From Paenibacillus agri (GTDB lineage Bacteria > Bacillota > Bacilli > Paenibacillales > Paenibacillaceae), in NCBI RefSeq assembly GCF_013359945.1, contig NZ_JABWCS010000207.1, positions 99,794 to 163,793 on the forward strand: a stretch of DNA of 64,000 nt, read 5' to 3'. Below the pieces are notes generated by a model. It searched no databases. It was not told the origin of the DNA and saw nothing but the letters and a program-made list of their open reading frames with translations. A program made the position numbers and the translations under genes. The stretch's first letter is position 1; each line of letters opens with the position of its first letter. This document shows positions 53,581-62,052 of this stretch, in pieces.

Positions 53581-54543
53581 TTACACCACCTTAATATCCA
53601 GAGACATGGTATGCTCATCGCCGGAGATTTTGTGCGTACACTGGTCCACCAGAAATAACTGAGTTTTGAGCTCATCCAGCAGCACATAAATGAAATTTCC
53701 CGCCCGCACACGAAGATCTCCAAGTGACTGCACAGAGAGGCTGAGGCTTTCCCGGTTGTGCAGCTTCAATAGATTGTTCGCTTTCTCCATATTCTGCGCG
53801 GCATTGGACTTGTCGTCTGCTTTCTGAAATAGCCGTAAAATCCCCCAGCGTGCCACATTATCCTTGTCAGTCACTGCAAAAGGCTCCCGCTGGCCACTCT
53901 GCTCATTCTCCTGGTAGAGAACAATCGTGTTGTACGTATCGTCATCGATGCTCTTTTTCAAAGAGTACTCATACAAGGAGTGTCCATCTCCCAAAATCAG
54001 ATTAAGCAGCATCGAATTCGGACTTCGCAGAGTTAACTTGCCAAAATCATCGTAAAAAGCCATCAGCTTCCCTTTATACTGCAGCTCACTCCCGACAGCG
54101 CCCATGATAATATCAAGCAGCTTTTTATCCGGCTCAATTAATGAAGGAATACGATAATCCGTCTGCTCCAGCACGCCAATCTGCAGCCCGTAATCCTTGG
54201 CGATTTTGTCAATTACATCACTCGCGGTAGCATCCTGAAAAACATAGGTTCCGTTCCCCAACAAATACCGGGTCTGATCATACGCCGTCAGCTTGATCTC
54301 CTGATTTGAACCCGTACTTATACTGAAGACAAAACCATAGAACACATTGACCCCGTCTTTTCGAAACTGCACAATATCTCCGTTTTTGATCCCAAATTTG
54401 GGATGCTGGTAGATTCCGCTATTGATCAAAGTAAGCTCCAGCGTCGCCGGTTTGCCGGTACGAGCTGTTTTCCAGGAGATATCCGATACAATTTTGGAGA
54501 GATCCCACACCCTGCCCTCCTTGTTCTTTAAAAGCAGCTCCAC
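53581..54543 (-). CDS. xkdQ: Tail hub protein XkdQ (gpD/gp27-like)
   Basis: 320 residues. It shows GIKNGDIVQFRKDGVNVFYG and VFQDATASDVIDKIAKDYGL, the pattern of XkdQ/YqbQ hub proteins related to phage Mu gp44 and P2 gpD. It forms the central hub under the tube. It follows the LysM protein by 11 bp in the same unit. Confidence 0.88.
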   Translation of the reverse strand: MELLLKNKEGRVWDLSKIVSDISWKTARTGKPATLELTLINSGIYQHPKFGIKNGDIVQFRKDGVNVFYGFVFSISTGSNQEIKLTAYDQTRYLLGNGTYVFQDATASDVIDKIAKDYGLQIGVLEQTDYRIPSLIEPDKKLLDIIMGAVGSELQYKGKLMAFYDDFGKLTLRSPNSMLLNLILGDGHSLYEYSLKKSIDDDTYNTIVLYQENEQSGQREPFAVTDKDNVARWGILRLFQKADDKSNAAQNMEKANNLLKLHNRESLSLSVQSLGDLRVRAGNFIYVLLDELKTQLFLVDQCTHKISGDEHTMSLDIKVV

Positions 54544-54554
54544 AGTATCCCTCC

Positions 54555-55259
54555 TTATGGCATCTTAAGGACTTTCCCGATCGGCAGTTTCCTTAGCTGG
54601 CTATCGGGGATGCCGTTAAGCTTTTGAATAATTGTGTACTTCTGCCCGTCACCTAGCACCTTTTTCGCGATTTTCCATAGATTATCTCCCGCTTTCATGG
54701 TGTAGGTGGAGGGCTGCTTTTTATCGCTGGGCCGCTGCTGCTCCTTCTTGACTTGGCCTTTTTTATCGACCTTAATTGGGAGCGCTTGGTAGAACACATA
54801 TTTCTTCAGCGACAGTGAAAACTCGATGTCTCCCGAACTGCCAGCTACCAGCTTCCAACTGAAGTTCTCAATGCTCATGGCCATGTTGACCGCAAAATCA
54901 CTGGACTCCCTCGGGTCCCGGCTCTGCTCTCCCGCCCTGAGTCCGGAAAAAATAAAACGGATGGGGCGCCTGGTCTCCATCCATTTCTTGATCAGCTCCA
55001 CATATTCAAATGGCCGCCGCAGTCGGTTGGGCCCTTTCTCCGGTACAAGCACAAAGGGGTACCGCTGCGCCGGAAAAATACTCTCAATCGTAATCTCCGT
55101 CAGTTTCGGATACGATATCGCATTTATTTCCCCGAAATCCACGATCGTATAGCTTTTGCCGTCGCCGGATTCCTTCATTTCCAGCGTCTCCGGGTTCACC
55201 GGGAGCCGGAAAATCTCCTGCATGTTATTGAAGCTTAAGAAAAAACCATACTCTTCCAC
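54555..55259 (-). CDS. xkdP: XkdP-like LysM-domain tail protein
   Basis: 234 residues. The C-terminal LysM domain is seen as MKAGDNLWKIAKKVLGDGQK followed by LNGIPDSQLRKLPIGKVLKM. The N-terminal 170 residues match XkdP/YqbP (RLPVNPETLEMKESGDGKSY, RFIFSGLRAGEQSR). It probably links the hub to the tube or holds peptidoglycan during injection. It starts 1 bp after the tape-measure gene stop. Confidence 0.88.
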   Translation of the reverse strand: MEEYGFFLSFNNMQEIFRLPVNPETLEMKESGDGKSYTIVDFGEINAISYPKLTEITIESIFPAQRYPFVLVPEKGPNRLRRPFEYVELIKKWMETRRPIRFIFSGLRAGEQSRDPRESSDFAVNMAMSIENFSWKLVAGSSGDIEFSLSLKKYVFYQALPIKVDKKGQVKKEQQRPSDKKQPSTYTMKAGDNLWKIAKKVLGDGQKYTIIQKLNGIPDSQLRKLPIGKVLKMP

Positions 55260-55260
55260 G

Positions 55261-57156
55261 TTACGTGTACACCCCCTGTGCCGTCGAGATGAACTCTTCG
55301 TTCAGCTTTTGCCCGATTTTATTGATAATCGTATCAATATCACCGGCATTGTTGATGTTCCCTGTCGTTACCTGCACGGTTGGCGTCAGCTCCACAAAAT
55401 TCTGGATCGCCTGAATCTCCGCCAGCTCACGCATCATCTTCAAGTCTTCACTGGAGATGTCGACGGTGTCATTGATTTTGCCGACTTCACCAACCTTGTT
55501 GATGTCGGGGGAAACATTATCGGCAGGACTTTTAATTCCGGGCGTTGCACTCTTTGAAGTATAATCTTTCAAACTAACTTTCGTATCAAATTTATCTGTG
55601 ACCTTCTTGGCCCTTTGCGCATAGTCGACCATAACGGCTTGAGGGTCTTTATACTCTTTCTTTTTAGTATCATAAACTGGTTGATTACTTGTGGGCGCCT
55701 CTAACTTTCCTCTTTGCTTCAGAATCAAATCACTGAAAACGTGAGGATTTTTGGTATCAAGATAATTTATCTTGATATTAGCTAAGGACCCAAACCCCGG
55801 AATATTGCTTAGGAAATCCGTTAAATTTTTGAATTTCTTTAAAGCGGCGTTGATTGCATCTGCAATGATCTTAACGAATCCCCCCGCAAAATTCTCCGTA
55901 CCCAATGCCATCTTATAGAACAAGTCCAGAACACCAGTAGCCAAGTCGTAGAATAGCTTTTTTGCCGCATACGTCGGATCCAAAAACAGATTTCGGAAGA
56001 AATCAGCAAATGAGATAAACGCGTTGTAAAGATAAATTATTATATTCTGGATAAACACATTTAACCAGCCAAACGCCGCAGCCACGACAGAGACTATCTC
56101 CTCCGTAGAAACGCCTGCTTGTTGAAGACAATATATAAGCAAAGCGATTGCTGCCACAAACAGCAGTATAGGCAAGTTAGTTACCAGCCAAGCAGCTGCA
56201 AGACTATACACCTGTCCAATCATAGCTGCTAATAATACAAAGGCTATTGCTCCAAGGATCGGTCCTATAACATCCCAGTTCTGTTGCACAACCGTAGCCA
56301 TATACATTAGTCCTTCAACTACCATGCTGATGACTGTTGCAATAACCATGAATATATTAGCCATGAAATTCATAGCAGCAACCATTTGATCCGATTGAAA
56401 GGCTGTGTTCAGCATATCAAGTGCAGGACGCAGGGCTTCAATTGCTTTTTGTCCCATTGAACCAACAACATTGGTTGTGCTCTTTTGAATGTTCGCCCAC
56501 TTCTTCTTATCCTCATCAGTTGCATTCGGTTTTATTATTTTCTCACCCAAGGATTTTACTTTACCAAATAGTTTACTGATGTCCAAAGAAGCAACCAGCT
56601 TGGCTATAAATCCCGACTTTTTGTCTTTGTCTTTGTCTTTATCTTTGTCTTTCTTTGAATCCTTTTCTTTTTCCTTTTCTTTTGACTTTGATCTCTTTTT
56701 CTTTGAGTTCACTACCTCGGAGTCTTCGGATGAACTACTTACATCCTTTGTCTCTTCCTTTTTGTTCTTGGTATGCCCAACAACCTTTTCCCCCATATTG
56801 CTAGTTGCCTTAAAACCACTGACATCCAGAGCTTTCATGATCTTTTGTATTTTACTTATCAGACCCTTTTTCGTCTTCGGAAGACCACTGTCAGCTGAAT
56901 TGTCAGCTAAAACACGATTTACATTCCCTGTTTTTCCAGACATATGGTCTGCCATTTGCTGTGAACGCATGAAGCCCTCCATAAAGGACTTGTTTTTCTC
57001 CTCATAGATTCGCTCTAAGATCTTCTGAAGGTTTTTCAATGAGTCACCGGACTGATCAAAGTTTTGATTCAATCGCTCCCATTGTGCGTTTACATTCTGC
57101 CAGACCGTTACTGCAGTTACCGGAACCAGTGCTGTACTTGTCACTGGATTTTCCAC
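55261..57156 (-). CDS. xkdO: Tail tape measure protein (XkdO-like)
   Basis: 631 residues. A helical N-terminal part (LKNLQKILERIYEEKNKSFM) is followed by a Lys/Asp/Glu-rich low-complexity stretch at about residues 150-180 (KSKEKEKEKDSKKDKDKDKD), coded by tandem six-base repeats. Two hydrophobic blocks (FVLLAAMIGQVYSLAAAWLV and LFVAAIALLIYCL) are the membrane-inserting region typical of tape measures. At 631 residues a short contractile tail is expected. The C-terminus is helical. Confidence 0.85.
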   Translation of the reverse strand: MENPVTSTALVPVTAVTVWQNVNAQWERLNQNFDQSGDSLKNLQKILERIYEEKNKSFMEGFMRSQQMADHMSGKTGNVNRVLADNSADSGLPKTKKGLISKIQKIMKALDVSGFKATSNMGEKVVGHTKNKKEETKDVSSSSEDSEVVNSKKKRSKSKEKEKEKDSKKDKDKDKDKDKKSGFIAKLVASLDISKLFGKVKSLGEKIIKPNATDEDKKKWANIQKSTTNVVGSMGQKAIEALRPALDMLNTAFQSDQMVAAMNFMANIFMVIATVISMVVEGLMYMATVVQQNWDVIGPILGAIAFVLLAAMIGQVYSLAAAWLVTNLPILLFVAAIALLIYCLQQAGVSTEEIVSVVAAAFGWLNVFIQNIIIYLYNAFISFADFFRNLFLDPTYAAKKLFYDLATGVLDLFYKMALGTENFAGGFVKIIADAINAALKKFKNLTDFLSNIPGFGSLANIKINYLDTKNPHVFSDLILKQRGKLEAPTSNQPVYDTKKKEYKDPQAVMVDYAQRAKKVTDKFDTKVSLKDYTSKSATPGIKSPADNVSPDINKVGEVGKINDTVDISSEDLKMMRELAEIQAIQNFVELTPTVQVTTGNINNAGDIDTIINKIGQKLNEEFISTAQGVYT

Positions 57157-57173
57157 ATTACCACCTCCTCCAC

Positions 57174-57356
57174 CTATCTCTTCCTGGCCCTGCTCTTCGC
57201 CTGTTCCCGCTTCTCCTTCTCCACCCTGACAGCGATCATCGCGTAGATCGCCGCCCGTTCGCGGGGGGAGAGCTTCATCAGCTCGTGCGGCAGGATATGC
57301 AGCTCGTGGAGGGCGTAGTAGGCTAAGTTAGCCTCACCGTCGCCCTCGTTGATTAG
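57174..57356 (-). CDS. Frameshift extension (gpGT-type) of the tail assembly chaperone
   Basis: In the -1 frame after the slippery heptamer at 57356-57362 a 60-residue extension (LINEGDGEANLAYYALHELH and onward, ending RKR) runs to TAG 57174-57176. It has no good start of its own. In tailed phages a chaperone G and a fused GT product are made by exactly such a -1 shift before the tape-measure gene. The fused protein would be about 200 residues (57775 down to 57174). Confidence 0.75.
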   Translation of the reverse strand, partial: LINEGDGEANLAYYALHELHILPHELMKLSPRERAAIYAMIAVRVEKEKREQAKSRARKR

Positions 57357-57775
57357 TTTTTTACTTCATCCACCAGCTCGTTCATATCCGTGGCGAAGCC
57401 ATTCAGGGCCTGTACCCGCTCTCCGAGCGCAGCAAATTCACCAGGAAGCAGCATTTTCCGCAGCAGCGATTCCGCACCCATCACCCCATAGGAACGCTGA
57501 AGCTCAGCATTTCGCAGGTCCGGATGAACGACACTGGACGTCATCAGCTTCGCCATATACTCATTGGGGTCAATATCCGTTGTATAGACGCCATTTTTCC
57601 CTTTGATCTTACGGGTTGCCGCCTTACGGCATTCCTGATTCTCGTCTTCAGTCATGCTGCGCAGCTTCCAGGCCACGGCACTCCCCTCTTTATCCTTGAA
57701 ACGCTGAGAGACCACAAAATCCTCTGTCGTATCGCATGCTGCATTTTGGGCAAAAAACAAACTTAATTCGCTCAT
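57353..57775 (-). CDS. xkdN: Tail assembly chaperone (XkdN-like, gpG type)
   Basis: 140 residues: MSELSLFFAQNAACDTTEDF, then SQRFKDKEGSAVAWKLRSMT and GAESLLRKMLLPGEFAALGE. The size, place after the tube gene and before the tape measure, and end in EVKN-stop at a slippery site identify the shorter tail-assembly chaperone. It would coat the tape measure during tube assembly. Start ATG at 57773-57775. Confidence 0.85.
   Translation of the reverse strand: MSELSLFFAQNAACDTTEDFVVSQRFKDKEGSAVAWKLRSMTEDENQECRKAATRKIKGKNGVYTTDIDPNEYMAKLMTSSVVHPDLRNAELQRSYGVMGAESLLRKMLLPGEFAALGERVQALNGFATDMNELVDEVKN
57356..57362 (-). promoter_or_regulatory. Programmed -1 frameshift site (A AAA AAC)
   Basis: The zero frame reads GTA AAA AAC TAA, giving a stop right after the slip. 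The heptamer A-AAA-AAC fits the X-XXY-YYZ rule for -1 slippage, and the -1 frame stays open for 60 codons. Confidence 0.75.
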
Positions 57776-57896
57776 ATTAATCCTCCTAAGTTGGTTGTTA
57801 TGATGTACTTTCCAATAAAAACGGACAGAGAAGAGACCCGTCGTGTAATCACGCCCGGGCCTTACCCGCTCTTATCCATAATTAGTAGAATTGCTA

Positions 57897-58361
57897 TTAC
57901 TGACCAGCAGGTGTAGCAAAGGCCTGAGCAATCTCTACGTCTTCAAACGTAAAGCTCACTTCTTCCTCCAGCGCATCCGACTCGGTATCCAATGAAGCCA
58001 TGATGACACTGTCCAGGTTTACACCCTTCAGCACAATACGCTGCGCTCCCACACTGGAAGACGGATCATGGTTCGTAACTTCGATGTCAAAATACTGATC
58101 CACACCAGTCTTCATGTAATCCAGCATCATCTGACGGAAACGGCTGGTCATGTAGAAAATGGTCATCGATCCGCTGCCGGACCAACCCGTCGCTTTATGC
58201 TGCACCCCGCGGCGGCCCAGCGTTTTCACTTCCGCCTTTGTTTTCTCGACGGTGGCCTCCAGCGTCTTCACATAGAACATCTCTTCCGTCTGTGTGCCAA
58301 TCACGGCATATGCACGGCCCTCTTGGCCGGAAATTGTATCGCTAGCTTTCAAAAATGCCAT
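57897..58361 (-). CDS. xkdM: Tail tube protein (XkdM)
   Basis: 154 residues: MAFLKASDTISGQEGRAYAV, GWSGSGSMTIFYMTSRFRQM and EEVSFTFEDVEIAQAFATP, the pattern of XkdM/YqbM inner tube proteins. It stacks as hexamers inside the sheath. It follows the sheath gene by one base. The 120-bp gap to the chaperone gene holds nothing I recognise. Confidence 0.9.
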   Translation of the reverse strand: MAFLKASDTISGQEGRAYAVIGTQTEEMFYVKTLEATVEKTKAEVKTLGRRGVQHKATGWSGSGSMTIFYMTSRFRQMMLDYMKTGVDQYFDIEVTNHDPSSSVGAQRIVLKGVNLDSVIMASLDTESDALEEEVSFTFEDVEIAQAFATPAGQ

Positions 58362-58362
58362 C

Positions 58363-59685
58363 TTAAACCACCTTCACTTTCATATATACTTTTTCTACGG
58401 AATCCACCGGCTTCACTGCAACTTCCAGCACAATGCTGTCACTGTCGCTTCCTGCAACAACCACTACATCAGTCTGCGCATTGAAAGCTTCAATCGCCCC
58501 GATATTCTGGAGATCGTTCATGTAGCTTACACACTGGGACCAGAACAGCGCACGGCCATCCTCATTGTTAGCCACCTTACCAACAAAGTAATGTTCAAAA
58601 ATAGATTTGAGATCGTTCGCGATTCCATCCAGTACCCGCAACACACGGTTTTTGGAGAATGCTCTGGCTTTATCCGGGGAGAAAGCCGTAAAGGTGTTAA
58701 TATCCTGTTCCACTACCGCCCGGCCGCTGCTAAATGTGAAGAGCAGATCGCCGTTCAAGAGGGCAGCCGTCGTCTCGGAATGACTCAGACGAATGTCGGC
58801 ATCCACTGCATCGTCATACGCTTGGTACGTCAGCGATTCATTAACCGCCGCTGCAGCCGTAGCACCTGCCACCCAGGCGACTGCTGCTGTCTTGTCCACA
58901 ATGGTACCGTCAGCGAGCACAACGCCATTTTTCACACTGATAACACCCTCATGGCCAGCCGTAGCATAATCCGACAGTACCGCTTGCACCTTCTTACCTT
59001 CCGTATCGCGCAGGCGCTTCACAAAGGAAGTGTAGAGCCCTTTCAGCGCATTATCTTGGGAGAGCAAACCTACAGTCTGGAAATCCTGAACCTCCAGAGC
59101 CGACAGGAAATTACTGTGCTCCTGATTGGTTACTGTGCCATTCGTACCACCTGTCAGCGGCAGTGCAGCCGTCAGCTTCAGACCCTCTGTACCGTTCACC
59201 TGGAATTTGACCCAGGCGCTTGCGACCAGTTCCTCGGCTTTGGCAACGGTTTGCTTGTCCACTTCAGAGCCATCCAGCAGCGTCTTCACGTCGAAAAGCG
59301 TGTTGTTCTCAATATTCTTTTCGATCACAAGGGTAAGATCATTCCCCCGCTCGCCGCTGTATTTAGCCGTTGCTTGCAACCCGCTGCCGGTAATAGCCGC
59401 TTTTACACCGTCATTCAGACGATACAATAGCAGCGTACCCGCACGTTTCAGCACTTCACGAACCGGCAGCAGCGCCGGATGGCTCAAGCTGTGACCCAAT
59501 AGTTTATAAATATCATCTTGAGGCGTAAACTTCAGAAGGGTTCCGGATGGACCCCATGGCAGTGTCAGGGCCAGCGCTGTAATACCGCGTTCACCCATTT
59601 TACCAATCGCGCTTTGTTCCGAAGCTACGTTCACGTACACCCCAGGGCGCACCTTATTTTGTGTTGTCCATGTTCCACCAGCCAT
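58363..59685 (-). CDS. xkdK: Contractile tail sheath protein (XkdK)
   Basis: 440 residues: GTWTTQNKVRPGVYVNVASE and GERGITALALTLPWGPSGTL at the N-terminus, VEQDINTFTAFSPDKARAFS and VLDGIANDLKSIFEHYFVGK near the C-terminus, all hallmarks of Firmicute contractile sheath proteins. The presence of a sheath makes this an R-type (contractile) tail. The start overlaps the upstream stop by 1 base (TAATG). Confidence 0.93.
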   Translation of the reverse strand: MAGGTWTTQNKVRPGVYVNVASEQSAIGKMGERGITALALTLPWGPSGTLLKFTPQDDIYKLLGHSLSHPALLPVREVLKRAGTLLLYRLNDGVKAAITGSGLQATAKYSGERGNDLTLVIEKNIENNTLFDVKTLLDGSEVDKQTVAKAEELVASAWVKFQVNGTEGLKLTAALPLTGGTNGTVTNQEHSNFLSALEVQDFQTVGLLSQDNALKGLYTSFVKRLRDTEGKKVQAVLSDYATAGHEGVISVKNGVVLADGTIVDKTAAVAWVAGATAAAAVNESLTYQAYDDAVDADIRLSHSETTAALLNGDLLFTFSSGRAVVEQDINTFTAFSPDKARAFSKNRVLRVLDGIANDLKSIFEHYFVGKVANNEDGRALFWSQCVSYMNDLQNIGAIEAFNAQTDVVVVAGSDSDSIVLEVAVKPVDSVEKVYMKVKVV

Positions 59686-59861
59686 TAAATAACCTCCTTA
59701 TTTAAGAAAAGCTCCATCAATTGTTGTGCTTCTTCCAGCGAATAACGTTGTTCCTCTTGCAAAATAACATCCAGTACATCCTTTTCCTTCGGTGTGAACC
59801 GGGAAGACTTCATTATCTGTTCTTTTCCAAACACATTACTATCTGCCTGATTTGTCGTCAT
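59685..59861 (-). CDS. Small protein upstream of the sheath gene
   Basis: 58 residues, MTTNQADSNVFGKEQIMKSS then RFTPKEKDVLDVILQEEQRY and EEAQQLMELFLNKEVI. It is helical, with no known domain. The start overlaps the upstream stop by 4 bp (ATGA) and the stop overlaps the sheath start (TAATG), so it is clearly translated. Proteins of this type occur at this place in Bacillales xkd clusters. Confidence 0.65.
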   Translation of the reverse strand: MTTNQADSNVFGKEQIMKSSRFTPKEKDVLDVILQEEQRYSLEEAQQLMELFLNKEVI

Positions 59862-60271
59862 TTCAATCGTTCTCCTCCCGTCATCTGGCCCATCTTCACG
59901 GCCTCGGCCTGTTCCTGATGGAGATACACCATGTAATCCGCAGTAAAAAGAGGAGCTTTACCCTCTGTCCCGGCTTCCCAAGCCTGACGCACCACACGAT
60001 ATACACCGCTCTCTTTCTCCATCGCAGCCAGCGCTTCACTCAGCTTATCAGCCATACGTTCAGCCTCCAGCGGGCTTGCTTTTTCATAACGGATACCGAA
60101 GCGGTACACTGCCAGATACCTGTTCTCACGCTGCCGGTCATACGTAGCCGAGATGAGCCCGGGTTGAAAGTACGGCGTCTGCGGCTTGTCCCCCTCAACA
60201 TATACAGGAACGTCCGGAAAATGACGCTGCAGCACAGCAGTAATAAACTCCCGCAGTTGTTGTACGCTCAT
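59858..60271 (-). CDS. Tail terminator-like protein (DUF6838 type)
   Basis: 137 residues: VQQLREFITAVLQRHFPDVP, YFQPGLISATYDRQRENRYL, YRFGIRYE, and KAPLFTADYMVYL. The fold order (helix, then beta hairpin pairs) and place before the sheath fit the tail-terminator/neck proteins of the DUF6838 family. It is the first structural gene of the operon; no head-joining genes precede it. Start ATG at 60269-60271. Confidence 0.7.
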   Translation of the reverse strand: MSVQQLREFITAVLQRHFPDVPVYVEGDKPQTPYFQPGLISATYDRQRENRYLAVYRFGIRYEKASPLEAERMADKLSEALAAMEKESGVYRVVRQAWEAGTEGKAPLFTADYMVYLHQEQAEAVKMGQMTGGERLK

Positions 60272-60366
60272 CGTTACGTTCCTTCCCTGACCGCAATCGG
60301 CGGTTCTTTCATGTCATCAATCTTCAATGCTATGAACAATTCATCCCTCCCGTTCCTGGATAAACA

Positions 60367-60405
60367 AAACGGATACAGTCCTTATAGCAGGAACTCTATC
60401 CGTTT
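60367..60405 (-). terminator. Leader hairpin of the tail operon, possible attenuator
   Basis: AAACGGATA/TATCCGTTT arms with AGT/ACT and TCC/GGA pairing inside, followed on the minus strand by TTTTGTTT. It lies ~95 bp upstream of the first structural gene, so it would stop transcription unless read through. Confidence 0.55.
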
Positions 60406-60673
60406 AAGACTATGGCAGCTGAGCCAAGAAACTTTTCACCGCGCTCTTAGTGTTTCAGCCTTGCTGGCCTGATGTGTAGTGGAGCATTCATGCTCCTGCG
60501 GTGTCCTTTTGCTTCATTTGCCATGTTATAATCATACCCCCTTATTTCGTGCACAGAGACGGTGTTAAGGCGAACTTCAGCAGAGCTTACGGATGGAATA
60601 GAGTGGTTTTTAGTTGGGAACACTTGTTCTGTTTTTTCGCGTATAGAAGTATTAAGCGAGCAGACCTAACATA

Positions 60674-60713
60674 TAAAAAAGCTGTACCACCCACATTACG
60701 GATGATACAGCTT
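60674..60713 (-). terminator. Terminator after the ArpU gene
   Basis: AAGCTGTA/TACAGCTT arms plus inner pairing, followed by six Ts on the minus strand, 55 bp after the ArpU stop. Confidence 0.75.
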
Positions 60714-60767
60714 CTATAGATTTAATAGTTTCAATAAACTGTGAACCCAGGTTCCTTTTTGGGATCT

Positions 60768-61301
60768 TTAGAGGTGGCCGATACTCTCTAAGGAGGATCC
60801 ACCTCTTTCTAGCTTCGGCGACTTTGACGTAACTTTTAACAGAGAATCCAGTGACAGCAGCCCAAGGTCAGTTAATGCCAGCGCCATTTTATAAAAAGCC
60901 TTGGAACGTATCTTTACATATGTGTCCTTGCTAACGGGTGGATCAAACACATGATTGTATATGGTGTAATCGTACATCTCATCTCTTCTCATGTACCGTT
61001 CCCGTACCAGCTGCTGCTCTCTTGTGTCCAGCCTGTCCACCACCGTGTCGATTGCGGCGCAATAAGCTCTACGAGCTGCGGGCACATCCACATTATGTGT
61101 GGCGAGCGCTGCCGTCTGATCTGTAATAGCGTTCGTAGGTCCATGAAAACGTTCGGTATAGGAATAAGTGATACTTGCTTCCTTAGCCTCAAAGGTAACG
61201 GTTTTGAAAATACGGTATTTCTCCAGCATACTTTCTATAGTGATCTGTGTCCGGCGACGGTCCAGTTCAGGTAAAGAAGATAGGTTCAGCACAGCATACA
61301 C
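60768..61301 (-). CDS. ArpU-family late transcription activator
   Basis: 177 residues. It shows RRRTQITIESMLEKYRIFKT, the conserved FHGPTNAITDQTAALATHN, AAIDTVVDRLDTREQQLVRE and a sigma-4-like C-terminal part with DPPVSKDTYVKIRSKAFYKM. ArpU proteins switch on late (structural and lysis) genes in Gram-positive phages. It is transcribed towards the tail genes and lies next to the XRE/ImmA pair, so it is the likely switch for this cluster. Start ATG at 61299-61301. Confidence 0.88.
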   Translation of the reverse strand: MYAVLNLSSLPELDRRRTQITIESMLEKYRIFKTVTFEAKEASITYSYTERFHGPTNAITDQTAALATHNVDVPAARRAYCAAIDTVVDRLDTREQQLVRERYMRRDEMYDYTIYNHVFDPPVSKDTYVKIRSKAFYKMALALTDLGLLSLDSLLKVTSKSPKLERGGSSLESIGHL

Positions 61302-61464
61302 TCCTTTGCATTATAGTTGCAGTATTTCTCCAAGATTTGTGGTAAAATTCTACTTGTTCGCATTTTGTTCGCCTTTTTCAATAATATACCACCTCTCTTC
61401 CAATTCCGTAAAATCCGATTTAAGGCTATATAGGCCGGTTAATAGCTACTTTTCATCACTTATC

Positions 61465-61524
61465 TTGCCTTTTGGCAATAAACCATTCTTTGTTGTTTAC
61501 CTCTTGGCAAAAATGGCTTATATT
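61465..61524 (+). promoter_or_regulatory. XRE gene promoter with repressor-type sites
   Basis: TTTACC (61496-61501), 17-bp spacer, TATATT (61519-61524). An inverted repeat TTGCC-N4-GGCAA (61465-61478) lies just upstream and a further TTGGCAA (61504-61510) lies in the spacer. These could be sites for the XRE repressor, serving both its own gene and the divergent ArpU gene. Confidence 0.5.
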
Positions 61525-61562
61525 ATTTACAGCAGCTAACAGTGCAGAAGGAGTGGGTAGTG

Positions 61563-61991
61563 ATGGAACAAGAATTTGGCCGTTTTTTAAAAGAGCTTCG
61601 CGAACAAAGAGGACTAACCATCAATCAATTGGCATCTGCAGCAGGTATCAGCGGTTCACAAATCTCACGGATCGAGAATGGTCTGAGAGGCATCCCGAAG
61701 CCGGCAACCCTACGCAAGATCGCTGAAGCAACAGGATGTTCTTATGAGGAGCTGATGGAGCGTGCAGGGTATTTACAAGATCAAGGTGCTGCTGAAGCTG
61801 AAATCGTCCCTGAATGGGCTACAAACAAGGACAAGCGTGACTTCCGCAAAATGCTGGAGGATGACGGTGAATTGATGTTCGATGGTATTCCACTGGATAG
61901 GGAGGACAGACAGAGGATTAAAGACGTGCTTACGGGGTTGTTCTGGGAGGCCAAACAAATGAATAAGCGCAAAAAGCCCAAACAGGATTAA
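61563..61991 (+). CDS. XRE-family repressor
   Basis: About 142 residues. The N-terminal helix-turn-helix is LREQRGLTINQLASAAGISG then SQISRIENGLRGIPKPATLR. The C-terminal part is acidic (EDDGELMFDGIPLDREDRQR) and ends in a Lys-rich tail. The start at 61563 has AAGGAG 9 bp upstream. It is divergent from ArpU and followed 61 bp later by an ImmA/IrrE protease gene, the pairing known from ICEBs1 and tailocins, where the protease cuts the repressor on DNA damage. Confidence 0.88.
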   Translation: MEQEFGRFLKELREQRGLTINQLASAAGISGSQISRIENGLRGIPKPATLRKIAEATGCSYEELMERAGYLQDQGAAEAEIVPEWATNKDKRDFRKMLEDDGELMFDGIPLDREDRQRIKDVLTGLFWEAKQMNKRKKPKQD

Positions 61992-62052
61992 GTGTTCGAG
62001 ACTTCCCTAGGATAAAATAACAAATACACTAAACGTACTGCAGGTGAAGACA

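Larger units (their letters stand above)
60272..60767. other. Leader and promoter region of the tail operon
   Basis: No full gene is seen in 496 bp. It holds the ArpU terminator (60674-60713), a long hairpin with T run (60367-60405) in the operon leader, and a GGGAGGG site at about 60345 in front of a 21-codon TTG-start ORF ending just before the DUF6838-type gene. The late promoter was not identified. Confidence 0.5.

Noticed and set aside
53577..53723. 49-codon N-terminal extension of XkdR
   Set aside because: It overlaps the 3' end of the hub gene in another frame, is Cys/Trp-rich noise, and the ATG at 53576 matches the family start.
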